In this document: piece after piece, positions 17,324 to 25,644 of the stretch
Layout: each line of letters begins with the position of its first letter
How positions within the stretch are numbered: position 1 is the stretch's first letter
DNA from: Kordiimonas pumila
GTDB taxonomy: Bacteria; Pseudomonadota; Alphaproteobacteria; Sphingomonadales; Kordiimonadaceae
Reading direction: 5' to 3'
Assembly (NCBI RefSeq): GCF_015240255.1
Contig: NZ_CP061205.1
Location: 2,191,501 to 2,255,500 of the forward strand
DNA: 64,000 nucleotides
Program-made: the position numbers and the translations under genes
Notes under the pieces: generated by a model
The model's input: only the letters and a program-made list of their open reading frames with translations
The model's database searches: none
What the model was told of the DNA's origin: nothing

Positions 17324-18949
17324 ATGGCAGTTGTCAGGCAATCAAAAAGTAAGGGACGGGGCCCAGAGCCGCGAGCCTTTACTGACGCCGACGCCCAAAA
17401 GTTCCTGAAGCGCGGCTATGAAGCCATGCATGCTAAAAACTTTGAAGAAGCGGGAAACTGCTCTGTTTTGGTGCTAAAATATAGGCCCAAAGAGATTGGC
17501 GCACACTTCTTGATTGGCTTGGTGTCGGCTGAAATGGCCAAGTGGCCTATGGCGCGGCAAGCGTTTCAAAATGTGGTATCGCTCGATGAAAAGCATGCGG
17601 CGGGCTGGGCGCAGCTTGCCAGATCATTTGTTATTTTAGGCCAGTATGCTAACGCTGAAAAAGCTCTTTCATCTGTTGTTGAACTGAAACCGACAGACCC
17701 CTTGGTTCAGGATGTTATTGGCACTGTTTTTAGCTTGATAGGGGACCAGAATCAGGCGCTTTTCTGGTACGATAAGGCCTGTAATGTGTCGCAAAACCCA
17801 TTGTTTGAATTAAGCCGGGCCAAGGCATACACCTTTTTGGGGCGCTTGAAAGAAGCAGAAGCATCATTGCATATTGTGTTAAAGGCGAATGCGGATGCTG
17901 CACAAGCACACTGGATGTTGTCCCGTGTACAAAAAACTATTGATACAAACCATATTGCACAAATGGAAAAGCTATCTGCGGCTACCCCGGCTAATAGCCC
18001 TTCACAGCCCTTTTTGAAGTATGCAATTGCTAAAGAATATGAAGACTTGGGCGACTGGAAAAATGCTTTTCATGCTTATGAGGCGGGTGCTGCTGCGCGA
18101 AGGCGTGAAGTTACTTTTGATGAAGCCGCCGAGGAGCGCCTGTTTGCGGCGCTAAAAGAAACCTATACAAAAACCTGGTTCGAAAGCCTGCCTGAAGGCA
18201 GCGATGACAGATCGCCTATTTTTGTAATTGGTCAACCAAGGACGGGTACGACCCTTATAGAGCGCATTATGACCGCACATAGTGACGTGCATTCTGCGGG
18301 TGAATTGCAGCAATTTGGAATGGCAATCAAGCGTGTGACGGAAGTAGTCTCTCCGGGGCCTGTGCAGGCAGAGGCCATTATAAAATCGCAGAGCATTGAT
18401 TTAAAAAAGCTTGCTGCAATGTATTTGAATACCACAAAAAACATGCGCGGCGAAAGCCCTAGGTTTGTGGACAAGATGCCGGTTAACTACCTTTATGCAC
18501 CATTGATTGCGGCGGCATTTCCCAATGCAAAAATAATACATGTTGTGCGTGATCCGATGGATAGTTGTTTTGCGAGTTATAAACAGCTTTTTGCTGACGC
18601 TTATTATCACTCCTATGATCAGGAAGAGATGGCACGCCATCATGCCCGCTACCGAGACTTGATGCAGCACTGGCATGAAGTGTTGGGTGATAGAATTTTG
18701 GATGTGCATTATGAAGATGTTGTCCAGAATACAAAAGAAAATGCAGAGCGGATCATGCAGTATCTGGAGCTAGACTGGCAGGATGAAGTTTTGGATTTTC
18801 ATACCCAAAAAAGCGCAGTTACAACGGCGAGCGCGGCACAGGTGCGTGAAAAAGCGCACACAAGGTCAGTTGGGCGTTGGCGTGAATTTGATGTATTTTT
18901 GCAGCCAATGAAAAAAACCTTAAAGCAAAGAGGCTTATTTAACGAATAA
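17324..18949 (+). CDS. TPR-repeat sulfotransferase family protein
   Basis: The 541-aa protein has an N-terminal array of TPR-like helix pairs (about residues 20-270) and a C-terminal sulfotransferase domain (about 295-530). The 5'-phosphosulfate loop of PAPS binding is FVIGQPRTGTTLIERI, and the 3'-phosphate site is VVRDPMDSCFASYKQLF. Family members move sulfate from PAPS to hydroxyl or amine groups of small molecules, glycans or proteins; the TPR part probably binds the acceptor. It starts 9 bp after the PuuB-like gene and precedes a TonB receptor, an unexpected place in a catabolic operon. No target can be named from sequence. Confidence 0.87.
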   Translation: MAVVRQSKSKGRGPEPRAFTDADAQKFLKRGYEAMHAKNFEEAGNCSVLVLKYRPKEIGAHFLIGLVSAEMAKWPMARQAFQNVVSLDEKHAAGWAQLARSFVILGQYANAEKALSSVVELKPTDPLVQDVIGTVFSLIGDQNQALFWYDKACNVSQNPLFELSRAKAYTFLGRLKEAEASLHIVLKANADAAQAHWMLSRVQKTIDTNHIAQMEKLSAATPANSPSQPFLKYAIAKEYEDLGDWKNAFHAYEAGAAARRREVTFDEAAEERLFAALKETYTKTWFESLPEGSDDRSPIFVIGQPRTGTTLIERIMTAHSDVHSAGELQQFGMAIKRVTEVVSPGPVQAEAIIKSQSIDLKKLAAMYLNTTKNMRGESPRFVDKMPVNYLYAPLIAAAFPNAKIIHVVRDPMDSCFASYKQLFADAYYHSYDQEEMARHHARYRDLMQHWHEVLGDRILDVHYEDVVQNTKENAERIMQYLELDWQDEVLDFHTQKSAVTTASAAQVREKAHTRSVGRWREFDVFLQPMKKTLKQRGLFNE

Positions 18950-19065
18950 TCAATTCCGAGACTGAACGTAACGGCTATATTGTTCCTATAGTCACTATCT
19001 TTTTATATTGGATCAAATGATATCAAGGTGGATGAAAACTACCCAAATCAAGTGGAGGAAATAAA

Positions 19066-21366
19066 ATGGATACGATAAAATTACGTCGCCGCAGTCACCT
19101 CATTATGGGGGCATCACTAACAGCACTTGTAGCGGCAGGTGGAGTATCAGCACAGCAAAGCGCTGACACACGGGGTATAGAAGAAGTGGTTGTTACCGCG
19201 CAAAAACGGGTTCAGTCTGTACAGGACGTGCCAGTTTCCATGTCTGCATTTGATAGTAGCTTCACTAAACGCGTTAATCTTGATGATGTAAAAGACCTAG
19301 TAAAATTTACCCCAGGCTTCGCTGGTAACAGTAAAGACAGTTTTATTGATTATATTAACATCAGGGGTATCTCGACAAACGACTTTGGTGTTGGTGGTGA
19401 CCCATCAGTTGGTTTCTTTAAAAATGGTTTATATCAAGGCCGTAACGGTGTTGTAGTTTCTTCCATGTTTGATATGGAACGCGCTGAAGTGCTGCGTGGG
19501 CCACAAGGTTTTCTGTTTGGCCGTAATGCGATTAGCGGCGCTATCAGCCTTTATACTGCAAAGCCAGATTTTGAAAACGGCAAGGCCTATGTTGAAGTAG
19601 GGTTTGGCGAACGCGGTATTCTGGAAGCAGAGGCAATGGTTAATGTGCCTGTGAATGAGAATTTTGCACTGCGTATCGCTGGCTACCACAGTGAAGAAGA
19701 TGGTTATGTTTATAACTATGCCCGGCCGAATGATGATGACCTTGTTGCACACAATAAAGATGCCTTCCGGGTAACAGCAGCACTGCGCGGCGAAAGCTGG
19801 GATGCAAATCTGGTTGTAGAATATGAAGACAGGGACCAAAGCGGTTCTATTTACCGTGCTATTACAGGCAATGATCAGTATGATTTTCTTGTCGATAATG
19901 TTGACGGTGCTTCACAGCGCGGTGGCCTGCGTGATCTAGACAGCGATGCCAGCCTTGGCAACTTTGACAGGGGTGAGATTTTATCATTAATGGCCGAAAT
20001 TAACTGGGATCTGGGTTTTGCGACCTTAACATCTCTCACAGGTTATAAAGACCATAACTACCAGTATGCTGAAGATTTTGATGCGATGCCGTACGGCGCC
20101 AATGATTATGCGCAAGATCAGGAAGGCGATTATTTCGAGCAAGAGCTACGTCTTGTTAGCCAAGGCGATGGGCCGCTCAGTTGGTATGCCGGTGTTTCCT
20201 ATTATAAAGAGAACATCACAGCCCGTTTTGATGAGCGTGCTGACGAAGAGGTTATGTGTCAGTCCTATTATTATTATAGCTGTTCAGACCTGTTTGCTTA
20301 TTGGGGCTATGCAGACTTTACCCCTTCAGACGTCGGCCTGCTTGAAAGCAATATTGATACAGGCGAATACAAAGGCTGGGGTGCCTATGTTGATCTTACA
20401 TATGCCGTATCTGAGAAGTTCGAAATCGGTGTTGGTATGCGCTACACAAAAGACACCAAGAACTTTGGTATAAGCATTCTGCCTGTTGAAAGCGAGTTGG
20501 GGCCATTTTACATCTTTGGTGTCACAACGGACGGCTTTGATTACGGCAAGCAATCATGGGATGCCTTTACACCGCGTTTTGTGGCGCGCTATATGCCGAA
20601 TGATGACTGGACACTCTACGCCAGTGTTACAAAAGGTTATAAATCAGGCGGGTTTGGTAGTTTCGCCATCGAAGACCCTAATGACAGTGTGACGGATGAT
20701 CTGGTTGTGATCGACGGTGTGCCAAACGCTTTTGACCCCGAAACCGTATGGTCATATGAAGTTGGTGCGAAAACAGACCTGTTTGATAGCAGGCTACGCC
20801 TTGATATGAATGCTTATTACTACAAGTATAAAGACTTGCAGCTTTCATACTTTGATAACGGCGCTCGTGTTGGCAATATTGGTAAAGCCAAAGCCTTTGG
20901 TATTGAAACATCTGCTCAGGCTGTGTTGAGCCAAAACTTTGACCTCTATATCGTAGGTTCATACATCAATAACGAAGTGAATGATGCCAATGATATTGAA
21001 CCGGGCAGCGACGGTAATGAACTGCCGGGCACACCTAAATGGACTACAGCTGGCGTTCTGAGCTACCACCAAGAAGCAGGCAACGGTGAAATCAATGCAT
21101 CCGCTGAATATCGTACACAGTCTGGTACCTATGCGGGCCTCGGAAACCTTGTAGATTCTCGCAACCCGGGTTGGACAGATGTGTCCCTGCGGCTTGGTTA
21201 TGAAAGCTTTAATGGCTGGGCAGTGACGGCTTATGTGGAAAACTTGTTTGATGAAATCTATTTTGATGGTTCAAATGACGGCGCAGGCCCAATCCCTCAC
21301 AAATATTTCGGCGTTAGCCGCCCAAGAACATTTGGTGTGAAACTATCTTATCGTTTCGGCGATTAA
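19066..21366 (+). CDS. TonB-dependent outer membrane receptor
   Basis: The 766-aa protein has a signal peptide (about 1-30, ending VSA-QQ), a TonB-box-like segment EEVVVTAQK just after it, a plug domain (about 45-160, with the RGPQGFLFGRNAISGAI segment) and a 22-strand-type barrel ending in VKLSYRFGD. It transports a ligand across the outer membrane with TonB energy. The sequence style is that of the large alphaproteobacterial receptor family not limited to iron. Its position between the TPR-sulfotransferase and an omega-aminotransferase suggests an amine-containing substrate, but this is inference. A gap of 116 bp upstream suggests it may have its own promoter. The last residue is Asp, not the usual Phe. 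Confidence 0.92.
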   Translation: MDTIKLRRRSHLIMGASLTALVAAGGVSAQQSADTRGIEEVVVTAQKRVQSVQDVPVSMSAFDSSFTKRVNLDDVKDLVKFTPGFAGNSKDSFIDYINIRGISTNDFGVGGDPSVGFFKNGLYQGRNGVVVSSMFDMERAEVLRGPQGFLFGRNAISGAISLYTAKPDFENGKAYVEVGFGERGILEAEAMVNVPVNENFALRIAGYHSEEDGYVYNYARPNDDDLVAHNKDAFRVTAALRGESWDANLVVEYEDRDQSGSIYRAITGNDQYDFLVDNVDGASQRGGLRDLDSDASLGNFDRGEILSLMAEINWDLGFATLTSLTGYKDHNYQYAEDFDAMPYGANDYAQDQEGDYFEQELRLVSQGDGPLSWYAGVSYYKENITARFDERADEEVMCQSYYYYSCSDLFAYWGYADFTPSDVGLLESNIDTGEYKGWGAYVDLTYAVSEKFEIGVGMRYTKDTKNFGISILPVESELGPFYIFGVTTDGFDYGKQSWDAFTPRFVARYMPNDDWTLYASVTKGYKSGGFGSFAIEDPNDSVTDDLVVIDGVPNAFDPETVWSYEVGAKTDLFDSRLRLDMNAYYYKYKDLQLSYFDNGARVGNIGKAKAFGIETSAQAVLSQNFDLYIVGSYINNEVNDANDIEPGSDGNELPGTPKWTTAGVLSYHQEAGNGEINASAEYRTQSGTYAGLGNLVDSRNPGWTDVSLRLGYESFNGWAVTAYVENLFDEIYFDGSNDGAGPIPHKYFGVSRPRTFGVKLSYRFGD

Positions 21367-21403
21367 GAACTTCATCCCAGACTGAAGTGTAAATTAGTAA
21401 CAA

Positions 21404-21427
21404 AAGAGAGGTAGCAATACCTCTCTT
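21404..21427 (+). terminator. 10-bp perfect hairpin with GCAA tetraloop between TonB receptor and aminotransferase
   Basis: AAGAGAGGTA (21404-21413), loop GCAA, TACCTCTCTT (21418-21427). The stem is perfect and the GNRA tetraloop very stable. It lies 38 nt after the receptor stop and 17 nt before the next start codon, so it may be a partial terminator or a stabiliser that lowers or separates expression of the downstream gene. Confidence 0.6.
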
Positions 21428-21444
21428 AACATATGAGGTGTGCC

Positions 21445-22770
21445 ATGACAGATCGTGGCTTGAATAAAAACGACAAGATGGGCGCTTACTGGATGCCCTT
21501 TACACCAAACAAAGCTTTTAAGGCTGCTCCGCGCATGCTTGAAAGTGCAGATGGGCTGTATGTTACCACAACGGAAGGCCGCAAAATATTTGACGGGTCT
21601 TCAGGGCTGTGGTGTTCGGCCCTTGGGCATAACCACCCTAAGGTGACAGAAGCTATTCGCGCTCAGGCAGGCAAGCTTGACTATTCCACAGCTTTCCAGT
21701 TTGGCCATCCACAGGCTTTTGAACTGGCTGAAATACTGGCTGAAACATTGCCGGGTGGTTTGAACCATTTATTTTTCACGAATAGCGGCTCTGAATCAGT
21801 TGATACTGCGCTTAAAATTGCCCTTGGTTATCACCGTATTCGCGGTGAAGGGCAGCGTACGCGTTTTATTGGGCGCTTTAATGGGTATCACGGCGTTGGT
21901 TTTGGCGGTATCTCTGTTGGGGGTATGGTTAATAATCGCAAGTATTTTGGGGCTCAGTTGCCGGGCGTTGATCATATGCCGTTTCCCTATGATGCATCCA
22001 TGCATAACAGTTTTGGCCAGCCTGAGAGTGGCGCACAGTATGCTGATGAACTAGAAACGATAATTGCGCTCCATGATGCCAGCACAATTGCTGCCGTTAT
22101 TGTAGAGCCTGTTGTTGGTTCTGCTGGTGTTTATGTGCCACCAAAAGGCTATTTGAAGCGCCTGCGCGAAATTACTAAAAAGCACGGTATTTTGCTTATA
22201 TTTGATGAGGTAATTACGGCATTTGGCAGGCTTGGCTATGCTTCTGCTTCTGAACGGTTTGGCGTTGAGCCGGACCTGATGACAATGGCGAAAGCCCTAA
22301 CAAACGGTGCTGTGCCAATGGGGGCTGTTGCTGCTCAGTCTGCAATCTATAATACATATATGGATGGTGTTGAGGGTGTTGAGCTGTTCCACGGTTATAC
22401 TTACTCTGCACATCCGCTTGCTGTGGCTGCAGCACTCGCTGCGCAAAGGGCCTACAAGGAAGAGGGCATCTACGAAAATGTGCGCGAAAACGAGCAGTAT
22501 TTCGGTGAGGCCATTCATGCGCTAAAGGATGCACACAGCTCTATCACTGACGTCAGGAATATTGGCTATATGAGCGCTTTGACTCATAGCAGAATTAACG
22601 ATGTACCTATGTCGCGTTCTTCAAAAATATTCCAGCGTGCTTATGAAAATGGGCTTAAGGTTCGTGTGAGCGGTGATACAATCGCAATTGCACCGCCACT
22701 GATTACAAAGCGACGTGATATTGACTTAATCACTGATATGATGGTTAAAACCATTAAAGAGGTTGATTAA
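21445..22770 (+). CDS. Omega-amino acid--pyruvate aminotransferase (class III)
   Basis: The 441-aa PLP enzyme has NSGSESVDTALK, IFDEVITAFGR and the PLP-lysine segment MTMAKALTNGAVPMGAV. The MAKALTNG form is typical of beta-alanine/omega-amino acid--pyruvate transaminases. It differs strongly from the aminotransferase at 8386, so the locus has two omega-transaminases. The start at 21445 is preferred because GAGGTG lies 4 bp before it; an in-frame ATG at 21433 has no such site. It probably handles GABA, beta-alanine or a polyamine-derived omega-amino acid. Confidence 0.88.
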   Translation: MTDRGLNKNDKMGAYWMPFTPNKAFKAAPRMLESADGLYVTTTEGRKIFDGSSGLWCSALGHNHPKVTEAIRAQAGKLDYSTAFQFGHPQAFELAEILAETLPGGLNHLFFTNSGSESVDTALKIALGYHRIRGEGQRTRFIGRFNGYHGVGFGGISVGGMVNNRKYFGAQLPGVDHMPFPYDASMHNSFGQPESGAQYADELETIIALHDASTIAAVIVEPVVGSAGVYVPPKGYLKRLREITKKHGILLIFDEVITAFGRLGYASASERFGVEPDLMTMAKALTNGAVPMGAVAAQSAIYNTYMDGVEGVELFHGYTYSAHPLAVAAALAAQRAYKEEGIYENVRENEQYFGEAIHALKDAHSSITDVRNIGYMSALTHSRINDVPMSRSSKIFQRAYENGLKVRVSGDTIAIAPPLITKRRDIDLITDMMVKTIKEVD

Positions 22771-22795
22771 AGTATAGTGTTTAGAGTGAAGCATC

Positions 22796-23047
22796 TTGGT
22801 TAGAAAAAAAGTCAAAAAGCTGATGCCAGCGTCCCGAATTGGGCGCACTATTGCAGGCGTTTTACTGATAATAGGGGGTATATTTGGCTTTGTTCCTGTT
22901 TTAGGTTTCTGGATGCTTCCTCTTGGCGTGGTTGTTTTGTCTGTTGATTTTCCATCGGTGAGGCGGTTTCGCCGGAAATGTGAAATAAAGATTGGCCGTT
23001 GGTGGCAGGCGAGAAAAAAACAAAAGAACGCTAAAAATATCAGTTAA
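22796..23047 (+). CDS. Small membrane protein, PGPGW-like
   Basis: An 83-aa basic protein with one or two membrane helices (about 15-50) around the FVPVLGFWMLPLGVVVLS segment, then a basic tail (RRFRRK... ARKKQK). This resembles the PGPGW family of small putative transmembrane proteins, whose function is unknown. The start is probably TTG 22796; ATG 22823 would remove the lysine-rich N-terminus. It lies 25 bp after the aminotransferase stop. Confidence 0.6.
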   Translation: MVRKKVKKLMPASRIGRTIAGVLLIIGGIFGFVPVLGFWMLPLGVVVLSVDFPSVRRFRRKCEIKIGRWWQARKKQKNAKNIS

Positions 23048-23122
23048 AACTTGGCCAATAGCATCGGCTGAGGTATAGATTTTTCAAAATTGGTTTCAGT
23101 GTGTGAAGAAGGGAGCATTTTG

Positions 23123-23233
23123 ATGGATATTGATGATCAAAAGCAGACATATAGTGGGTTTATAAAGTACTCAACACGGTCTTTGGTTGCTATCGTTGTT
23201 GTTATGTTGCTGTTGGCCGCATTTGTTGCCTAA
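23123..23233 (+). CDS. aa3-type cytochrome c oxidase subunit IV-like small protein (36 aa)
   Basis: A 36-residue ORF with a strong ribosome-binding site (GGGAG, 7 nt before ATG). It starts MDIDDQKQTYSGFIKYSTRS and then has one hydrophobic helix to the end. This is the pattern of the small bacterial aa3 oxidase subunit IV: an acidic N-terminus, a TYxGFxK motif and a single membrane helix. That subunit sits at the edge of the oxidase and is not catalytic. No other oxidase genes are in the window, so it is an orphan here. It ends just before a strong bidirectional terminator. The call rests on a short motif. Confidence 0.65.
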   Translation: MDIDDQKQTYSGFIKYSTRSLVAIVVVMLLLAAFVA

Positions 23234-23258
23234 AACCTATATACTGTAGGATGCATAA

Positions 23259-23283
23259 AAAAAGCGGCTTTTAGCCGCTTTTT
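23259..23283. terminator. Bidirectional rho-independent terminator
   Basis: AAAAAGCGGC (23259-23268), loop TTTTA, GCCGCTTTTT (23274-23283). It is symmetrical, with A and T tracts on both sides, and sits between the rightward 36-aa gene and the convergent hspQ gene. Confidence 0.9.
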
Positions 23284-23304
23284 ACATTTAGGACGTAAAA
23301 TATC

Positions 23305-23649
23305 TTAGTGTTTTGCAAATGCTCTAAGCTGATATTGCCCGGCTTTTAGTTCTTCAAAGAGAGCTGGCACTTCAGGATGGTTCACGGGCTCGTCTGAATG
23401 GTCAGGCAGCAGGTTTTGCTGCGACACATAGGCCTCATAGCTAGAGTCGTCATTTTCTGCAAATAAATGATAAAAAGGCTGTTCCTTTGCAGGCCTTATT
23501 TCTGCGGGGATAGATTCCCACCATTCTTCAGAGTTGGCAAACTCGGCATCCACATCAAAGATTACACCTCTGAATGAAAAAAGTCGGTGTTTCACAACTT
23601 GCCCAATTGTAAAAAGCGGGCTTTTGCAAATGTTGGGTGAATCTGACAT
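23305..23649 (-). CDS. hspQ: Heat shock protein HspQ (YccV-like)
   Basis: The 114-aa protein matches the HspQ/hemimethylated-DNA-binding family: FTIGQVVKHRLFSFRGVIFDVDAEF at the N-terminus (a small beta-barrel), then the RPAKEQPFYHLF and SYEAYVSQQNLLPD segments. In enterobacteria HspQ is a heat-shock protein that acts as a specificity factor for Lon. The alphaproteobacterial homologues have the same length. Upstream on the minus strand is a candidate promoter at 23677-23705 with heat-shock-like features. The gene stands alone. Confidence 0.9.
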   Translation of the reverse strand: MSDSPNICKSPLFTIGQVVKHRLFSFRGVIFDVDAEFANSEEWWESIPAEIRPAKEQPFYHLFAENDDSSYEAYVSQQNLLPDHSDEPVNHPEVPALFEELKAGQYQLRAFAKH

Positions 23650-23676
23650 CTAAACTATACTCCTTAACACCTGCGT

Positions 23677-23705
23677 GAAATAGGCGTCCTCATGGCTTTT
23701 GTCAA
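23677..23705 (-). promoter_or_regulatory. Promoter of hspQ, resembling a sigma32 (RpoH) promoter
   Basis: On the minus strand: TTGACA (23700-23705), 17 bp, TATTTC (23677-23682). The -10 context reads CCTATTT, close to the alphaproteobacterial RpoH -10 (CYTATNT), and the -35 is GTTGAC against the expected CTTG. It could be read by sigma70, RpoH or both. Confidence 0.5.
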
Positions 23706-23881
23706 CTAAAGCAAAGAGGGGGGCATTTTTAAACTTGTATCTTTTAAGGCTGATTTGAGCTCATATTTTTCAACAAGTAGCTTTTACAAAGGTTTAGGGC
23801 GGGGCAGCAAATACAGCCGTGTTACAAAATGGTCATTAATTTGACACATGTTTGACCTGAGATGACTGTAAATAGGGAACT

Positions 23882-24106
23882 ATGACGCCTATAATGACAG
23901 AAATGGATAGAAAAAAGATGAGTCACGTAATCGATTCTGATGGCTTGCGCCGTCTTGTTAAGCTTGAGCTTTCCCGCCTACTACCCGGCACAAGAGAAGA
24001 AGCACAACGCCTAATGCGCGGCAGAGTTGGTGCTTACGACAGAGATGGTACTATCATTGAAGCTGGTATTAACAGCTACTTCTCTACACGCGCCACTCGC
24101 AACTAG
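23882..24106 (+). CDS. Small hypothetical protein (74 aa)
   Basis: I do not recognise this protein. It is mainly helical and basic, with a GLRRLVKLELSRLLPGTREEAQRL core and no membrane segment or cysteine. ATG 23882 or internal ATGs (23897, 23918) could be the start; no strong ribosome-binding site separates them. The upstream region contains TTGACA (23841-23846) but no well-spaced -10. It ends just before a long hairpin at 24111. Codon use resembles the neighbours, so it is probably real. Confidence 0.5.
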   Translation: MTPIMTEMDRKKMSHVIDSDGLRRLVKLELSRLLPGTREEAQRLMRGRVGAYDRDGTIIEAGINSYFSTRATRN

Positions 24107-24110
24107 CTTA

Positions 24111-24154
24111 CAATGCCAGTGTCGTATCCGAGGAACGGTTACGACAGGGCATTG
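24111..24154. repeat. Long interrupted hairpin between convergent genes
   Basis: Three stacked stems in 44 nt: CAATGCC (24111-24117) with GGCATTG (24148-24154); TGTCGTA (24120-24126) with TACGACA (24140-24146); CCG (24128-24130) with CGG (24136-24138) around an AGGAA loop. Only short internal loops interrupt it. It lies between the stop of the 74-aa gene and the convergent DUF4170 gene. It has no T tract, so it is either an unusual bidirectional terminator or a repetitive extragenic palindrome. Confidence 0.6.
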
Positions 24155-24162
24155 AGGTGCCT

Positions 24163-24390
24163 TTAGTGCTTGTGGTCGGGTTCCAGCAACCGGTGCAAGT
24201 GAACCACCACATACTTGGTCATAGCATCATCAACATTGGCCTGACTAACACTGCGCCATGCGCTTTGTGCTTCAGCATAGCTGGGGTATATCCCAACAAT
24301 ATCAAGCTTTTTCAGATCACTAAACTCAAGGGTTTGTGGGTCTGTTACTTGTCCGCCAAACACAAGATGAAGAAGCTGTTCTTCCGCCAT
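24163..24390 (-). CDS. DUF4170 family protein
   Basis: The 75-aa protein matches DUF4170: a QLLHLVFGGQV start, a DIVGIYPSYAEAQSAW core and a VVVHLHRLLEPD end. The family is found in alphaproteobacteria and is uncharacterised. The start at 24390 is chosen because AGGGGC lies upstream and the family begins there; the open frame further upstream is not conserved sequence. It is divergent from the ACT-domain gene, with an inverted repeat between them at 24429-24450. Confidence 0.88.
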   Translation of the reverse strand: MAEEQLLHLVFGGQVTDPQTLEFSDLKKLDIVGIYPSYAEAQSAWRSVSQANVDDAMTKYVVVHLHRLLEPDHKH

Positions 24391-24428
24391 ATAAATAGCC
24401 CCTTTGAAAAATGTAAATGTTTGAATAG

Positions 24429-24450
24429 TGTTACTATATATATCGTAACA
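24429..24450. promoter_or_regulatory. Inverted repeat TGTTAC-N10-GTAACA between divergent genes
   Basis: TGTTAC (24429-24434) and GTAACA (24445-24450) flank a TATATATATC spacer. The position between two divergent genes suggests an operator overlapping AT-rich promoters. The same arms with the same N10 spacing occur at 56196-56217. Confidence 0.4.
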
Positions 24451-24470
24451 ATAACACCCCGGAGTATACA

Positions 24471-25007
24471 ATGAATCAGCAAATGGGCGATACATTTCTT
24501 ATATCTATCATTGGCCGCGACAAGGTTGGCGTCGTTTCTGCCGTATCGAATTATTTGTTTGAGGCAGGTGCGAATCTGGCTGACTGTGCGTTTGCAGTAT
24601 TAGGTGAAGGGTTTGAGTTTTCCTGTGTGGCTGAATTTACGGCAGAAATGGAACAGGAAGAACTGGAGACCGGGCTTAATGATCTTGAGCTGCTAGACGG
24701 CGCCCGTATTACTGTAAGCAAGTTTCCTTTTAAATTGCTGCGGGGGGACAGCGGGACGATAACACATGTGGTTGAAATTTCTGGTGGTGACAGGCCCGGC
24801 CTTGTTGCCCGTATGAGCGAGGTTCTGGTCGATTACGGCGCTAACATCGTAAGGATGAGCAGTCGGCGTGTCACATCTGTTGGTGGTGGTTTTGATTACA
24901 GAACCCGTTTTGCCATTAATGTTGCTGAGCCTATTACGGGTATTGAAGCTGCCCTCTATAATACAGCGGGCAGCCTCAGGCTTGAATGTAGTTTTGAAAA
25001 GGTCTGA
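24471..25007 (+). CDS. ACT-domain protein, glycine cleavage repressor (GcvR)-like
   Basis: The 178-aa protein consists of two ACT domains (about 6-80 and 93-172). The first has the typical SIIGRDKVGVVSAVSNYLFEAGANL start and the second the THVVEISGGDRPGLVARMSEVL start, with the conserved G-D-x-x-G-x-V ligand loops. Such tandem-ACT proteins bind amino acids and regulate through protein contacts; GcvR of E. coli controls GcvA. No GcvA or gcv genes are present in the window, so the regulated target is unknown. CCGGAG lies before the start. Confidence 0.8.
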   Translation: MNQQMGDTFLISIIGRDKVGVVSAVSNYLFEAGANLADCAFAVLGEGFEFSCVAEFTAEMEQEELETGLNDLELLDGARITVSKFPFKLLRGDSGTITHVVEISGGDRPGLVARMSEVLVDYGANIVRMSSRRVTSVGGGFDYRTRFAINVAEPITGIEAALYNTAGSLRLECSFEKV

Positions 25008-25019
25008 TATAATCAGGGT

Positions 25020-25622
25020 TTAAGAGGATTGCTCTTTTAGCCAGCTTATTAAACCCTCAATACCCACTTCAGAAATTTTTGAAGAAAACACATCACGGTT
25101 TGTGATCATCAGGTTAATGCCTTCAAACTCAAGGTTCACCACTTGAAACTTACCGGCAGATTTGCGAACGCGCCAGTCTGCAAGGATTGGCTGGCCTTCT
25201 TCACGCTTTACTTCAGTACGCACAAATATATGACCATTTTTGCCGGAAGCCGCTTTTGTTCCAGTAATATCCAGCGTTTTGAAGCCAACTTGTTGCATAC
25301 GTTTGTCAAACTCAGCCACAATGAAATCACGCATGGCAGCCATATAGCGGGTACGCTGTTCAGTTGTAATTGTGCGGTAATGACGCCCAAGCATACCTCT
25401 TGCCAGCAGGTCTATATCAGTTGCTTCTTCAAATATGTGGCGGAAAGAAGCTTTTCTCTCGTCTTCAGTAAGCTTGCTATCACTCCAGACATTAACAGTT
25501 TCATCTGCAATCTGGCGGATAAAGTCCATTGCCCCACGCGGGTCATCAACAGCTTGGTCTTGTGCAGAAGCTGGCACCGCGGTCCAAAATGCCAGTAGCA
25601 GAATTGTCAGTATCTTTTTCAT
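25020..25622 (-). CDS. mlaC: MlaC/Ttg2D-family phospholipid-binding periplasmic protein
   Basis: The 200-aa protein has a signal peptide (about 1-20, ending ASA-Q) and the MlaC family pattern: DFIRQIADETVNVW near the start, LARGMLGRHYRT in the middle and a beta-rich C-terminal half with ADWRVRKSAGKFQVVNLEFEGINLM. MlaC carries phospholipids between the outer membrane MlaA complex and the inner membrane MlaFEDB transporter. The mlaFED genes are not in the window. The start at 25622 is chosen for the signal peptide and GAGGA upstream. It lies 22 bp after the cytochrome c stop, on the same strand. Confidence 0.88.
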   Translation of the reverse strand: MKKILTILLLAFWTAVPASAQDQAVDDPRGAMDFIRQIADETVNVWSDSKLTEDERKASFRHIFEEATDIDLLARGMLGRHYRTITTEQRTRYMAAMRDFIVAEFDKRMQQVGFKTLDITGTKAASGKNGHIFVRTEVKREEGQPILADWRVRKSAGKFQVVNLEFEGINLMITNRDVFSSKISEVGIEGLISWLKEQSS

Positions 25623-25644
25623 AGCTATCCTCGTGAAGATTAAT

